DNA from: Reticulascus tulasneorum
Lineage: Eukaryota; Ascomycota; Sordariomycetes; Glomerellales; Reticulascaceae
Length of the DNA stretch: 64,000 nt
Assembly: GCA_001557505.1 (NCBI GenBank)
Contig: LSAX01000001.1
Coordinates: forward strand, 3,906,001-3,970,000
Reading direction: 5' to 3'
This document shows positions 34,976-48,185 of the stretch, piece after piece. Every line of letters begins with the position of its first letter. The stretch's first letter is position 1. A program made the translations under genes and the position numbers. The notes under the pieces were generated by a model, which ran no database searches, had not been told where the DNA came from, and saw only the letters and a program-made list of their open reading frames with translations.

Positions 34976-36930
34976 TTACCATGCGCTGACCTCGAAGTTC
35001 TCCTATTAAACCGTCGACGTTAGTTCATCAAACATGTCTTCGTTTCACTATCGATCTAGACTCACCTCTGGGAAATAGGTTGTGACGACGGTTCTGTCTG
35101 CAAACTTTCTTCCAGCCAACGCTTGCAGAGCTTTCTTTGCTGACTCTTTTGTATCGAATTTGACAAAAATCTTCCCTACTCCAGCAGACTGTCTGCTGCC
35201 ACCGACGGGCCGTGGGATTTTCAGGTCGGCAATGGAACCGAACTTGGAGCATTCTTCTCTCACGTCGTCGCAGATTTCTGTTCAAAGTTAGGCCTGCCTT
35301 CAATATGTGCATGTTGGATGAATCTTACCCTCGTAGTCCTCGTTATCCATCAACTCCTCGGGTGTGACCATGTTGAGCAGCTGCAGTACTCGGCTCTCCT
35401 CCGCATCAGTTGAAGTTGTGCCAGCAAGCATCGACATGGCATTCACGCCCATTTCAACGCCTGCGACTTGAGTGATGCCGATACTGGCTTTGTGAACGCG
35501 GAGTTTCTTGTCACCGAGCTCCATTCCATCGAGCCCCTGAATGGCCACATCAGTGGATGTGGGATCCACATATTCGCAGAACGCGATACCCTGAAATGTT
35601 AGCTAGGATTTGCCTATGAGAGCTTCGATGATAACTTACACGAGATTCGTCGGTGGACGTGTCCCGGGCCAGAACGAAAGCTTTGAGTTCACCGAACGAT
35701 ACCAAAAGCTCCGTCACTTGCTCATCTGTAAGATATAACGGAACGTTGGCGATGCTCAGCTTGTTCGGCGTGTCAATCACGACAGTTGATACAACGCCCG
35801 GCTCATATGGGACATCTTCCACAACCGCGGGGACAATGTAATCTTTGGGTCGCCGAATTGTGAGACCATGTGTACCGCCAGCTGCGCCATTCATCGCGTC
35901 ATCCGCCTCCATTGAAATCCCATCCAAAGCCAGAGCAACAGTAGCTTCTGAGGCGTTTCGGAACTCGACGAGGGCGAAAGATAGGTCTTTAGAGAGCTGG
36001 CACATGACACATGGATCAGTGCTCTCAATGATGTTCAGCCCGTTCAGCTGCAGATTGAAGAACGACATGATGCCATCCTCAGTAGAGGATTCGGGCAGGT
36101 TACTGATCAAAAGCCGCTTGGATTGTCGCGAGTTACTTGGCTTCAGGGCGGCGCTGTTGACTTGACCGCCAGGCTGGTTCATAAAGGCCTGGAGTTTGCT
36201 TGGGTCCATGGGTTGCTGTCGAGGAGCCCCTGGTAGAGGGAACATGCCGGAGAGCTTCGCTTGTTCAGCAGTGACATTCTCATAACCAGGGGGCTTGATG
36301 TCCCACTGAGTTAGGCGTCGCTTCCGCTCAAGGATTGAAATGACATCCGTCAAATCCGGAGTGGGCTCTCTCTTCTTCGGGGGTGGTGTGGCGCTTCTTC
36401 GACGTTCTCGAGCGCCGAAACCCTCCTCTGGCTGCGGTCTATCCCTTCCTCCACGGCGTCTGTCATCGAAAGGCTCTCGGTTGTCTCTGCGTGGAGGTCT
36501 GTCGCCATCGTCTCGCCTTGCATCCCGTCTGGATGAGCCCCGGTCGCGATCCCATTCGCGATCCCCCCCACGTCTTTCGCGGCCGGAATATCGATCCTCT
36601 CGCTCACGTTCTCGGTGACTGCGACTGTTTGCGTAAGCATCGCCGTCGTCCTCGCGGCGGCGAGAGCTACGGAACTCTGGTGACCGCGACCGCCTCCGTT
36701 CTCGATTTCGGTCCCGGTTTCGGTCGCCATCACGACGATCATCTCGATCACCTCTCGAAGACTAGGCGCAACATTATTAGCCATGTCATCGATGCGCTTG
36801 TTGGAATACTAACCTGGTAGTCGCGGGAGGACTTTCCCCTGCCTTCTAAGCGGATTTGTTAGGATGACCAGAACTCGATCAGCGAATTGGAATGGAAATA
36901 CATACCGCGCGAATAGCCTTCGCCGTTCAT
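34976..36930 (-). CDS. U2AF2: Splicing factor U2AF large subunit (U2AF65)
   Basis: Binds the polypyrimidine tract and recruits U2 snRNP to the branch site. Six exons: 36930-36906, 36845-36814, 36761-35640, 35590-35329, 35277-35066 and 35002-34976, 559 aa. All junctions keep frame. The tiny first exons give MNGEGYSREGRGKSSRDYQ and the tiny last exon ENFEVSAW. An Arg/Ser/Asp/Glu-rich RS domain spans about 20-150. LTQWDIKPPGYE (Trp172) is the ligand motif for the U2AF small subunit. RRM1 (about 234-325) starts KRLLISNLPESS. RRM2 (about 353-430) starts NKLSIANVPLYLTDEQV. The C-terminal UHM (about 455-559) has EICDDVREECSKFGSI and VGKIFVKF and ends in TYFPEENF. The UHM is the partner of the RWD motifs in SF3B1, encoded 2.2 kb away. 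The plus-strand and alternate-frame ORFs over exon 3 are shadows of the RS-repeat codons. Confidence 0.96.
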
Positions 36931-37344
36931 ATCTACTATCCTTAATCGTAGAGAGGACTTCTTGGATGTACGGCGAAAAAGCGTCGATTATTAGATGGTG
37001 GGCAATGGCGAAAGGTATCAACAGCTGGGGTTGCTTCATTGAGAAAACTGAGTGGTGGACTGCGAGGCTGGACTTTTTTTACTGTGGCAGGCCACGCTAG
37101 TATGCTTATGGCTTAGCGCGCCACATCCCTGCCAGAAACCGCTTTGTGACGAACCCCGTCCACTTCTAGCTTCAGGGGCCAAGCTTCTGTAAAAGAGCCT
37201 CACTTGACAATATGTGATGCAAGCCCCATATAAGAAACTGTTTTCGGAGTATTCAGCAGCCTACCTTCAATTGTGCCTATCACTGCCTGCATTGAGTGAC
37301 TTTGTAGAACAGTCGCTTTCTATATTATATAGTGTGGAAGCACC
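36931..37344. promoter_or_regulatory. Divergent promoter of U2AF65 and OGG1
   Basis: 414 bases between the two start codons, which face away from each other. No ORF or RNA gene is supported in it. Confidence 0.6.
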
Positions 37345-38678
37345 ATGGCTCTGGGAAGGGTATCTGAGTGGCGTAAGTTGCCACTCAGTCTAGCAGAGCT
37401 GTGTATTGACACAACACTCCGGTGTGGGCAGTCATTTCGGTGGAAGAAGATTGAAGATGAGTGGTATGTTCTTATCTGATAATATCTGTGGTCGACAGGG
37501 TGCTAAATGATATACTATTAGGACCTGCGCACTACATGGCCGCATTGTTTCACTGAAGCAGGATCCAACTCATCTGCATTACAGAGTCACTTGGCCCGCA
37601 AAGCGCACTGAGCCTCGCATGCCGCATCCCTCGGTGAAAGATGAGACTGTCAAGAATGAAGCGGTAGAAGACGATACTGAAGCTCTCTTGCGGAATTATC
37701 TGAGTCTAAGGCTGGATCTCACGTCGTTGTACAGCCAGTGGTCAAGTGCTGATTCGAACTTCCGAAAGAGAGCACCGCAGTTTGAAGGCGTTCGAATTCT
37801 TAGTCAGGATCCTTGGGAAACCCTCATTGGATTCATCTGCAGCAGCAATAACAACATTTCCAGAATCTCGCAGATGGTAGGGCCACTTACAATGAACTAC
37901 CAAGAGGTCTAACTAATTAGTTTCCCAGGTTCATAAGCTCTGCAAACACTACGGGCCGTTGATAGGAAACATTGGGGACGAGCCGTTCCATGACTTCCCT
38001 TCTCCGGAAGCCTTGACTGGCAGCCAGATTGAGTCACACTTGCGAGAGCTGGGGTTCGGCTACCGAGCAAAGTACATTGCTGATACAGCGAGAATTGTTG
38101 CCAATGTTAAGCCAAAGGGCTGGCTAGAGAGCCTGACAAATCCCGAAAACCCAGCTTACGACGCACCCCTCAAAGATGGCGACTCTCCTGATTGCACCTA
38201 CAAGGAAGCACATGAACAGCTCCTTCAACTCACAGGTGTAGGACCGAAGGTGGCCGATTGTGTCTGTTTGATGGGCTTAGGATGGGGCGAAGCTGTACCA
38301 GTCGACACGCATGTCTGGCAGATTGCGCAGAGGGACTACAAGTTTGGTAAAACAAAGACCAAGACCTTCAACAAAGTTATGTATGACGCGGTGGGAGACC
38401 ATTTTAGGGAGCTTTGGGGGAAATATGCAGGGTGGGCACATTCCGTGCTTTTCACTGCTGACCTTCGAGCCTTCTCCGATCGAAGTCCCAAGAAAGAGGA
38501 CTTGAAGCTTGTGAAAGTGGAGGAGGAAGTGGTGACTAGCGAACAAACAACGCCTTCGAAACGGAAGCGGAAAACTGTGAAGACCACGGTCAAGGTGGAG
38601 TTTGACACAGATACCAAGGGAGATATCAAAATTGTGGAAAGATCTGTAAAGAGAAGAAGGACAAGGTCTCAAGCATGA
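37345..38678 (+). CDS. OGG1: 8-oxoguanine DNA glycosylase/AP lyase (OGG1)
   Basis: Removes 8-oxoguanine opposite cytosine in base excision repair. Three exons: 37345-37463, 37522-37876 and 37929-38678, 407 aa. Intron 1 (GTATGT..ATTAG) splits the Trp codon in EDEWTCALHGR, and intron 2 (GTAGGG..CCCAG) joins SRISQM to VHKLCKHYG. The N-domain has CGQSFRWKK, and NNNISRI is the conserved asparagine-rich stretch. The helix-hairpin-helix is LTGVGPKVADCV with catalytic Lys265. Asp284 in VPVDTHVWQIA lies 19 residues later, the same spacing as K249-D268 in the human enzyme. After about residue 345 the tail is Lys/Glu-rich and ends KRRRTRSQA, a probable nuclear localisation signal. The SF3B1 gene follows in tandem. 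Confidence 0.96.
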
Positions 38679-39144
38679 AGATGAATCGCTTGAACATGCA
38701 CGGTATCGCTCTTACATCTAGATGTATCAATATCAAACAGGGAATTGAGATGCCATCCAGTTATCAGCAAATTTTGTCGCGATAGGAGCTTATGTGTCGG
38801 GTCATAGAGAGATATTCCTCGAGCATAGTCATATTATAGCATCTGTACTATTCAAAAGTATTTTCATAAAAAAAAATTCATATTAGAATTTCAAGCTTGG
38901 AAATTCAAGCAGTTCGCGACTTGGCTATCACATTCGGGAAGTTGTGTCGTTCTCAGCGGCTAAATATCGGCTAGATAATTTCCGGCGCCACCTGCAGCTC
39001 GTTTTGCATTGAACGACTGAAAACTTTCTGCGACTCCCATCACACCAGCCTCATCAAACAACCCTCACTTATGCGCGCCAACATCATCGTGGAATCTCTG
39101 ATACCATCACAAATGACATGAAGCTAGAAGATCGATAATTCAAG
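38679..39144. other. Intergenic, OGG1 3' end and SF3B1 promoter
   Basis: A 466-base gap between two plus-strand genes, with an A-rich stretch at about 38867-38877 that may mark OGG1 polyadenylation. No further gene is seen. Confidence 0.55.
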
Positions 39145-42100
39145 ATGTCTGACGCGGATTTCGAGACCATCAGGAAGCTCCAGGCGGAGCGCAACGCTGC
39201 CTCTGCCGCCAAAAAGGGTTCTCGGGCGTTTGACCCTTCCACCCAGCGATCCGACAGCTCAACCAAGCAGAAGCTCACCGAGTCTTCCGATACTGACCTC
39301 TACGATGGCACTGGCACCGATAAATATGCCGGGTATCTTACATCTCTTCCCGCGGCGGATGGCGATGATGAGGAGATGGAAGGGACAGACAACACGCGGC
39401 GGCTGATCGGCCAATACACAGCATCGCGAGCCATGATAGACGAGTTTGCCCATGGTAATGGCGTTGAGGAGGATGATGTCTTGGCCGGCAAAGGCGAGCG
39501 GAGCAACAGGATTACCGACCGCGAAACCGATTACCAGAGGCGCCGATTTGATCGCGTGCTCACTCCGACCCGAGCGGATCCTTTCGCCGCCAACCGCCAA
39601 GCAGGCGCAGCGGAGGATGGCGCAAGCTATCGAGAGATAATGGCTAGTAGGGATCTGGAGAGGGAGGAAGAGCGCGTTCTGCAAGCGATTCAGGCCAAGC
39701 AGGAGGGTAAGGCGAACGGCGATGTCGACGAGCACCAGGCGACGTTGAAGGATGGAGACAAAGAAAATGCCGAGGCCGGATCCACTGAGCTGGTTTCGAG
39801 AAAGCGAAAGAAGAGATGGGATGTCTCCACTGCCCCGGCAGGAGACGAGAGTGCCACGCCTTCGGCAGAGACTGCGCAGTCCAAGAGATCCAGATGGGAT
39901 CAAGCTCCCGCATTGTCCGGTGACGTGAGTGCTGAAGCCGCCAAGAAGCGCTCGCGGTGGGATCAAGCACCAGCGGCCACACCCGTGGGCAACCAAGGAC
40001 TTGCTACACCAATGCATCCATCACAAATGGGCGGCGCGGCTATGCCTACGACATTCGGAACGGACATATCGGGCCGCAACATGCCACTGAGCGATGAAGA
40101 GCTCGATGCACTTCTCCCAGGCGAGGCACAGGGATACAAGGTTCTGGAACCACCTCCAGGATACGCCCCGATTCGAGCACCGGCACATAAACTCATGGCT
40201 ACACCAGCTCCCCAAACGGGGTTTATGATGCAGGATCCCGACTCCGTTAGACTAAGCGGGAAGCCTATGCCAGCAGAGATTCCCGGAATAGGAGATTTGC
40301 AGTTCTTTAAGGCCGAGGATATGGCTTACTTTGGAAAGCTTACTGATGGATCCGATGAGAACTCCCTCAGCGTGGATGAACTGAAGGAGAGGAAGATCAT
40401 GAGACTGCTCTTGAAAGTCAAGAACGGTACACCACCGATGCGTAAAACTGCGTTGAGACAGCTCACCGACAATGCTAGGCAGTTCGGAGCCGGTCCTCTC
40501 TTCGATCAAATCCTCCCTCTTCTCATGGAAAAGACGTTGGAAGATCAGGAGCGACATCTCCTCGTCAAGGTCATCGACCGTATCTTATACAAGCTCGATG
40601 ACTTAGTACGACCCTACGTCCACAAAATTTTGGTCGTCATCGAACCTTTACTCATTGATCAAGACTACTATGCCAGAGTCGAGGGTCGTGAAATTATTTC
40701 CAACCTCAGTAAGGCGGCCGGCCTGGCAACCATGATCAGCACCATGAGACCTGATATCGATCACGTTGATGAGTACGTAAGAAATACCACCGCACGAGCT
40801 TTCGCCGTTGTTGCTTCAGCACTAGGAATACCAGCTCTGCTCCCCTTCCTTCGTGCCGTCTGTCGAAGCAAGAAATCATGGCAAGCACGGCACACTGGAG
40901 TCAAAATCGTGCAGCAAATCCCAATTCTCATGGGCTGCGCTGTCTTGCCTCATCTCAAGGGCCTGGTGGAGTGTATCGGACCAAACTTGAACGATGAGCA
41001 GACCAAGGTCAGAACTGTCACGAGTTTGGCCATTGCCGCTCTGGCTGAAGCATCCAACCCCTATGGTATCGAGAGTTTTGACGACATTTTGAACCCGCTG
41101 TGGACCGGTGCTCGTAAGCAACGAGGCAAGGGTCTCGCAGGATTCCTCAAGGCTGTTGGTTTCATCATACCTCTGATGGACGAGGAATACGCTAATTACT
41201 ACACGAGTCAAATCATGGAAATTCTCCTGAGAGAATTCTCCTCTCCCGACGAGGAGATGAAGAAGGTGGTGCTGAAGGTCGTGTCCCAGTGCGCTGGCAC
41301 CGATGGTGTCACGGCGGGATATCTCAAAGAGCATGTTCTGGACGAGTTCTTCAAGAGCTTCTGGGTACGGAGGATGGCCCTGGACAAGCGTAACTACCGG
41401 CAAGTGGTTGAGACAACCGTGGACATCGGTCAGAAAGTTGGAGTCAGTGAGATCCTGGAGCGAATTGTCGCCAACCTCAAGGACGAAAGCGAGGCTTACC
41501 GAAAGATGACCGTGGAGACTGTTGAGAAAATCGTTGCCAGTCTAGGTGCCGCAGATATTGGCGAGCGACTTGAGGAGCGCCTCATTGACGGCATTCTCCA
41601 CTCGTTCCAGGAACAGAGCGTGGAAGACATTGTGATGTTGAACGGATTCGGTTCCGTCGTTAACGCTCTGGGCACACGATGCAAGCCATACTTGCCCCAG
41701 ATCGTCAGTACTATTCTCTGGCGGCTGAACAACAAGTCGGCGACCGTACGACAGCAGGCTGCAGATCTCATTTCTCGGATTGCCATGGTCATGAAGCAAT
41801 GCGGCGAGGACGCCCTCATGGGAAAGCTCGGTGTCGTTCTGTACGAGTACCTAGGCGAGGAATACCCTGAAGTCCTTGGTTCTATCCTTGGTGCGCTTCG
41901 ATCAATCGTCACCGTGGTCGGTATTTCGCAGATGCAGCCGCCGATCAAAGATCTTCTCCCCCGTCTGACGCCGATTCTCCGAAACCGACACGAAAAGGTA
42001 CAGGAAAATACCATCGATCTTGTCGGCCGTATCGCTGATCGCGGCCCTGAGAGCGTCAATGCTCGAGAATGGATGCGAATCTGCTTCGAACTTCTCGACA

Positions 42101-42813
42101 TGCTCAAGGCCCACAAGAAGGGAATCCGTCGGGCTGCCAACAACACTTTTGGTTTCATCGCCAAAGCCATTGGCCCCCAAGATGTGCTGGCCACTCTGCT
42201 GAACAACCTGAGAGTCCAGGAGCGTCAGTCTCGTGTCAACACTGCTGTCGCAATTGGTATCGTGGCTGAGACTTGCGCTCCCTTCACAGTCCTGCCAGCC
42301 CTGATGAACGAGTACCGAGTCCCGGAGCTCAACGTTCAGAATGGTGTGCTCAAGTCCCTCTCCTTCCTCTTCGAGTACATCGGCGAGATGGCCAAGGACT
42401 ACGTCTACGCTGTTACGCCGCTTCTGGAAGATGCTCTGATCGATAGAGATCAAGTGCACAGACAGACCGCCGCCTCAGTAGTCAAGCATATCGCCCTGGG
42501 CGTTGTTGGCCTTGGCTGCGAAGATGCAATGATCCATCTCCTGAATCTTCTATACCCAAATCTGTTCGAGACAAGCCCCCACGTTATCGACAGAATCGTG
42601 GAGGCTATTGAGGCGATCCGCATGGCGGTCGGGCCAGGCGTCGTGCTCAACTACGTCTGGGCAGGTCTCTTCCATCCCGCCCGCAAGGTCCGCCAGCCGT
42701 ACTGGAGGCTCTACAACGATGCCTATGTGCAGTGCGCGGATGCCATGGTACCTTACTATCCGAACTTGGACGAAGAGAAGGTGGATCGGCCGGAACTAGC
42801 TATCATGCTTTAA
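39145..42813 (+). CDS. HSH155: U2 snRNP SF3b subunit 1 (SF3B1/Hsh155/Prp10)
   Basis: Scaffold of the SF3b complex that clamps the branch helix in U2 snRNP. Single exon, 1222 aa, close to the length of S. pombe Prp10. The disordered N-terminus (1-290) begins [17 protein letters not shown] and carries three RWD motifs: KRKKRWD (Trp225), SKRSRWD (Trp251) and KKRSRWD (Trp272), with following Thr-Pro sites. These are U2AF ligand motifs. From about residue 400 the protein is HEAT repeats of very high conservation, for example [30 protein letters not shown] and [11 protein letters not shown], ending [12 protein letters not shown] and PELAIML. The lysine matching human hotspot K700 (in EQTKVRTV) is conserved. 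Lack of introns in a 3.7-kb gene is notable beside multi-intron neighbours. Confidence 0.98.
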   Translation: MSDADFETIRKLQAERNAASAAKKGSRAFDPSTQRSDSSTKQKLTESSDTDLYDGTGTDKYAGYLTSLPAADGDDEEMEGTDNTRRLIGQYTASRAMIDEFAHGNGVEEDDVLAGKGERSNRITDRETDYQRRRFDRVLTPTRADPFAANRQAGAAEDGASYREIMASRDLEREEERVLQAIQAKQEGKANGDVDEHQATLKDGDKENAEAGSTELVSRKRKKRWDVSTAPAGDESATPSAETAQSKRSRWDQAPALSGDVSAEAAKKRSRWDQAPAATPVGNQGLATPMHPSQMGGAAMPTTFGTDISGRNMPLSDEELDALLPGEAQGYKVLEPPPGYAPIRAPAHKLMATPAPQTGFMMQDPDSVRLSGKPMPAEIPGIGDLQFFKAEDMAYFGKLTDGSDENSLSVDELKERKIMRLLLKVKNGTPPMRKTALRQLTDNARQFGAGPLFDQILPLLMEKTLEDQERHLLVKVIDRILYKLDDLVRPYVHKILVVIEPLLIDQDYYARVEGREIISNLSKAAGLATMISTMRPDIDHVDEYVRNTTARAFAVVASALGIPALLPFLRAVCRSKKSWQARHTGVKIVQQIPILMGCAVLPHLKGLVECIGPNLNDEQTKVRTVTSLAIAALAEASNPYGIESFDDILNPLWTGARKQRGKGLAGFLKAVGFIIPLMDEEYANYYTSQIMEILLREFSSPDEEMKKVVLKVVSQCAGTDGVTAGYLKEHVLDEFFKSFWVRRMALDKRNYRQVVETTVDIGQKVGVSEILERIVANLKDESEAYRKMTVETVEKIVASLGAADIGERLEERLIDGILHSFQEQSVEDIVMLNGFGSVVNALGTRCKPYLPQIVSTILWRLNNKSATVRQQAADLISRIAMVMKQCGEDALMGKLGVVLYEYLGEEYPEVLGSILGALRSIVTVVGISQMQPPIKDLLPRLTPILRNRHEKVQENTIDLVGRIADRGPESVNAREWMRICFELLDMLKAHKKGIRRAANNTFGFIAKAIGPQDVLATLLNNLRVQERQSRVNTAVAIGIVAETCAPFTVLPALMNEYRVPELNVQNGVLKSLSFLFEYIGEMAKDYVYAVTPLLEDALIDRDQVHRQTAASVVKHIALGVVGLGCEDAMIHLLNLLYPNLFETSPHVIDRIVEAIEAIRMAVGPGVVLNYVWAGLFHPARKVRQPYWRLYNDAYVQCADAMVPYYPNLDEEKVDRPELAIML

Positions 42814-45800
42814 AAGATTGCAACTGGACGGGATCACAATGTTTAAAAGGCTACGGGGGAGCGTTTTGTTTGGCGTCGGATGCCATTGTATTGAGTCATA
42901 ATACTCTATTGTAGACAGGTGTGAAGCATAATGTGCGGCGCATAGGCGGGTAATCCAAGATTTTGGCATATTCTTTTCGAATTCTCAGAAATACTTTGCA
43001 AAACGGGTGACTGTGCGCCTAGGCGACTCTAACTATTACCATCTAGTCCTGCTCGAAATGCTCCATCCAACGTCCGTTCGGCATCGGGCATGCCAATGAT
43101 CCACGGTGCATCGTGAGTGTGGAGCTTGGCACAGGGGGCGGAATGTAACGTTCGTGCATGGCTGTGACGACCCAGGGGTCAACTGAGCCTCAACGTCCGA
43201 CTTTCAACAGTATGTCAATTTCACCATTTCTGCTATTGCCTGCGTGTTTACATGCCACCGTTAAGAGCCCGTTTGTGTTGTTGGCAAGCGACCTGTCGAC
43301 TAAGACGTCCTCCCTGCCCCCCCACTGCATATCGATACTCCAGTATCCCGGGAAACGCAGTCCCTCTACATCAATACCTGAACTGGCCGATTTCGGACGG
43401 GCCTAGCTCTTCTCGCAGAGTCCAGGGCAAACTTTGCTATGGAAATCCGAAGGAGGAGGGCCAGACCGACTGACGACCGGAGCTGGGATGTCCCAGCTCC
43501 CCGGCTTGCACGTCCCAAGACAACTGAAGCTTCTCAAGGTCGACATCATCCAAGGAATTGGAGCTATAGAATTTCAGACTTCGTGTAAGAGATTGAAACC
43601 TGTCTCGGCCCAGTTCGGACAAAAATTTGCCCAACCTGCAAGAGTGACCATGGCATTTTGTGAACAATTCGATAGGGTAAGAGGGGCAAGCCTCCCCCAC
43701 AGGGGGGCGTCGAAGCAGGACGGGATGAGACACTTGTTCGTCGTTTGCATTCGAAGAGGGTAGAGAAAAAGGAAATGTCGCAGGACGTAATCGGCCAGAC
43801 TACTGTGCCATGTCTCACTTTGGGACGAAAACAAGGTTGGCGACTGGGAAAGGGCCAGCATTGTGCCGCGTCTGGCTTTGGACTTCGGACTTGCTGGCAG
43901 AGGGATGTTGGCCACAAAACCAAAACCATGGCCGGGAACGGCATGACAATGACGAAAGAAGTTTGACATGAATGGACAACCTCAGTCTCAAGGTCTTGAC
44001 ATGGCGGGTGGCCGGGGCTTGACTCGTCTAGACGTCTCGATCTTCAGCAGAGGCGCCTGGCTCCAGTGCCGCCGTCATGATCTTGACAGGCAGATGCAAA
44101 TCGTCGATCCTCAAGCGGCCACGGCCACAACTGCAGCGGTTGTGGTGGTTGACTTTCTAGTGTTAGATTCGTCAATCTCACATCTGATAACGTTTGAACA
44201 GCTGAAGGTGGCGTATAGATCCCGTTTTGCGCCCAAAGGCTTATCTTCTGGAGGTCTCAAGTGAAGACTCCAGGCGGCGGTCTAGATCGCAAGAGTTCTG
44301 TAAAGCATGTCCGAGCCGGTGCAGTGTAAGCCAGGTCGATCGCCAGCTTCCAAGCCGATCATAGAAGGACTGGTGGCTTGCAGTAGCAGAGACATAGAAC
44401 CGCCCATTGTTTTCCTTGCCGTTCGAAAGGGGGCGGGAGTCATTCATCCGGTGAGTTCCTTTCTTTTTTCTTCCTTTGGGCACCTGTTCGAAAGCAGGAA
44501 TGTGAGCACCGGTTGGCCAGCCATGCCGTCAATTCATCTCGTCCAAGTCAATGTGATTGAAGCGTCACGAGGGGTGACGGAGCGAAAGCGGAGGGCGGGC
44601 ATAACCTCGTAAACGTGTGCTGAACCGGTGGGCCCGTTGCTTTTCCCATTCCTCCTCTTGAGTCGGCCGATTCTCGATCGTGGGGCCCCAGTTTTCGGTG
44701 GCTGGTGATGATTCTTACGAGGAAGAAACAGAGGGGGGGGAACGAGTGAAATCTTGTTGTTGAGGCACGCCAAAGTTTAAGTATACAAAGCAGGGCTCTT
44801 ATTTGCCTCCATATGGTTCAATGAAGGAGGCGAGTTTGCTGTTTCAGAAACCCAGAGAAGACGCAGGCCCGGTTTTGACGTCACTGATGTTTCGAAACAT
44901 CCCACGATCGTGAGGTCTGCCAATCAATCGTGCCGCTGAGGAGAAACTGGGGGCCAGTCACTGCCGGTACGGGGTCATTCAACTCCCCGAGGTAGAAGTT
45001 CAAACTTAATCCGGACATTCAACCTCACTTCACGAGTCTATTCACTGTGTCTGCGAAGACCTTCGACATGGAGACTGCGTGCCTCTGGCCTCTGTCTCTT
45101 GTGCTACACGACCTGCCATAATTGACTGCTGCAGTGGCTTACGCAAATACGACCTGACCGAGGCGACTCTCACTATGAAGTTAGTCTAGTCTCTGACTTT
45201 GCCTCGAGACCGTTCAAGCATCCGCTGGCTCCTCCCCGATTGGCTTTGGTTCAGACTACCTACAGTACCTAAGGTAGTCGTGTCCTTAGCCTTCGCTCTC
45301 GCAAAACGGTCGTTTGCATCCACCATTCGAATGCCTTCGATCGGCTGCAGCGCCTTCCAGATTTGACCGCAGCAGGCGGCTTCTAGTGTCGCCCTCACTC
45401 CCCCCATCCCCATAAATCAGACTTTCGATCCATCCCACTCCTCCCGTACTAACTGTTAATTAGGCAGCAGATGGCACTAGGGAAGACGTTTGTCCCGTGT
45501 CTTAGGGGGGGGGAGTCAGCAGGAGGTGCGTCGAGCAGAAAAACCCGCGCGCCCAAGCTCCACGACTAGTAGATGCCATCAATGAGAAGAGCCAAGCGCA
45601 AAGGGGAACGCAACCTCCGTCGACACGAGGACCAGGTGGGAGTGTCCGGCGAGACAGAGGAACCCCCTCTTGGCAGCCTATGTTGTCGCGCACGTCGGAC
45701 GTACCTCCCATTCATCGGGACTGGTACCTCTCGGATTGGCCATCATCCTTCATTCCTCCGGGTCAGCTTTAGGAAGCTGTGATTACTGTGTCTCCGAGGA

Positions 45801-48166
45801 CTGAACTAGATCCCAGTCCCGACCACCAGGTTCCACTTGGACTCATCACACGCAGCAGAAAATCTGCAATTCACCCCCATATCAACACGAAAGCAGCAAT
45901 AGATGTTCAGCCTAGTGACCCATCCGGAGCAAGCTAGCAGTTCGAGCGGCTAGCAGTCTGCCCAACGAGAAGAAATTGCGCCCGTGGGCGATAGATCTCG
46001 TGATACCATTCATCGATCGCGTCTGCCACTAGATAGAAACGATGTCGGTATGTGCGTTGGACAGCGGCATTGCTCAGCAGGCAAGGAGCGCCTCACGGCT
46101 CTTCCTCGTTGTAATTTGCGCCCGTGATATGGTTTTCTCACAGGTTCACAGCCGAAGAGTGAGGCTGGCCCGCCCGCGGCAGAGATAGAAACGGTCAATG
46201 ATCGACACTCCCCGCTGTGGGATACAGGGGTGAGGGGGCCCTGTTCTTCCTCTTCAATGCTTCTTAGGCTCCCCTTTAGGGCCCTTTGGGGAAGCCCTGT
46301 CGACTCTGAGACACACCCCGGTCATAGGGCATGGGGTTGACAGACTGCGATGTGGTGGCTCGCACCAGCTCGACACCAGGGACACCCGGCACAACAGTCA
46401 GTTTGCCTCAGTTGGGGGCCCTTGAGCGCAATCCTTTCATAAACACTTGCCAAGGGTGGTTTTGATGAGATTCTCGTATGGCATCTACAGATCCTCAACC
46501 CGCGCCCCCCAGCTCTATCCGCTTTATGAATGATTTGGTCGATTCACCGCAAGCGTTGCATCAGGACGCCTTGCCGGGTCCTTGTTTGACCTCTCTTGCA
46601 GCAGAAGTCTGTGTTTCTAGATGGACCGTCTGACCCTCTGACAGATTACCTACATACAGCTTTGTGGGACCTTCAACCCGCTAGCCCTTAGTCACTCTCA
46701 CCTTGACAGCTCTTTCTCCCACAATGCGACGTTGTGGCTGCTGGGGATAGTTCATGTGCCGGAACGGCGCCGACGTTTGGGCCTGGATCGGCGCCGTCAT
46801 CATCTCGGGTATCTGGATCAATTGCCCTCACCGCACTCTGGTCGCTGAAAGCAGATGAGAGTTTCGACTCTGCGTGTTTCGGCCCTATTGTTTTGACAGT
46901 TTTTTGGGGGTTTTCGGGGGACCTGCGTGCGCTCGGCCTGCTCCGGCGGCTCTTGAATTCAATAGAACCAAAATGCATGGAGAAGCGGCGGGCGCTGCCA
47001 GATCATGGGCCGGCGGATGGACGAAAGGCGGGAGATCTTACATGGTTTGCAGTTAGTTAGATAACCTCTGTGAAGATATTCGCAGATTGCAACCCGGATC
47101 CGCGCTGACGTGCCTTACGATACAGTACATATGTACATACATACCTCCGAAGAAGAAAGGGAGAGAGAGGGGTGCACGGTTTGTAAATCTGTTTATCCAT
47201 CCCATGGGTTAATCGCCGACCTTAACAGGGGCCAGTATGGCATCCCTGAACATGGAATCCCTGCCTAGCGTGTTTCATCTGGCTTTTTCTGGCTTACGGC
47301 AGCCCCCAATCCTGGTTGTCAAATAGGGCATAGTGGGTGAGGCTTCGGATTTGAGATGAACGGCAGCCCAATATCGACAACCTGGTGCGGAACTCCAGAA
47401 TGGTTCGGGGCCACAGGACCGCATCTATCTCCCTTGTCTACATCCATCTATACATCCTGTGCCTATGTACGATAAGCAGACAGGCATTCGCGGTAGCTCG
47501 GGAATGGGTCGAAAGCCAAGACGAGATGTGTCAATCGATGGGGTACTACGTAGTAGTAGAGCGATGGCATTGAGCCCACCGCGATCAATCCACCTGCCCG
47601 CTCGAGCAAGAGCAATCCTCTCTGATTTCTTGACTAATGGCCACTACTCAAAATTGAACTTGCAAACGGCCCAATGCAAAAGACGCCAGCCCGGGAAGTA
47701 CCTTGCCGATAGAACTAAATCGAGATGGGTTCGGCTTAGACACCTCGCACCCCACTTGGGCCCATGACCAGCTCGAAGTCCAGTCTAAACCCTAATGAAT
47801 GACCTGAGCAGGATGTCCGCCGTTGCATAGGATGTGCGATATGATACGGGCTTGATATGCGGGCGAGTTCTCTTGCAGACAGATGGCTTGCAGTTTGCAG
47901 GCCGGCAGATATTGGGCGATGGATCTTGCCGTCTTACCGCCAGATGCTAAGACCCCTCGACCACATCTGGCAACTGTAATGAATGTCGTTGGACGCATTC
48001 GGGCCGCAGAGGCAAAAGTCTCGACCACAGCCGTTGGTGACTTGGGTTCTCATCAAAAGCCGCGGCGTATGTACGCCCCCGTCACGGGCGAGCGTAGCGT
48101 ACGCTGTGGCTCCGATGGGCTTGACGCCAGACTTGGACCATTGATGGATTGGGGGTGTGATCTAAC

Positions 48167-48185
48167 GGGGGGGGGGGGGGGGGGG
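48167..48185. repeat. 19-bp poly-G tract
   Basis: Nineteen consecutive G bases, the longest G run in the window, in the gene-poor region between SF3B1 and flbC. Confidence 0.85.

Noticed and set aside
36350..36784. 144-codon minus-strand frame beginning MANN
   Set aside because: It reads the U2AF65 RS-repeat exon in the wrong phase; the correct phase gives RS/RD repeats that run directly into the RRMs.
41496..42206. 236-codon minus-strand frame
   Set aside because: It is an antisense shadow of the SF3B1 HEAT-repeat coding sequence.
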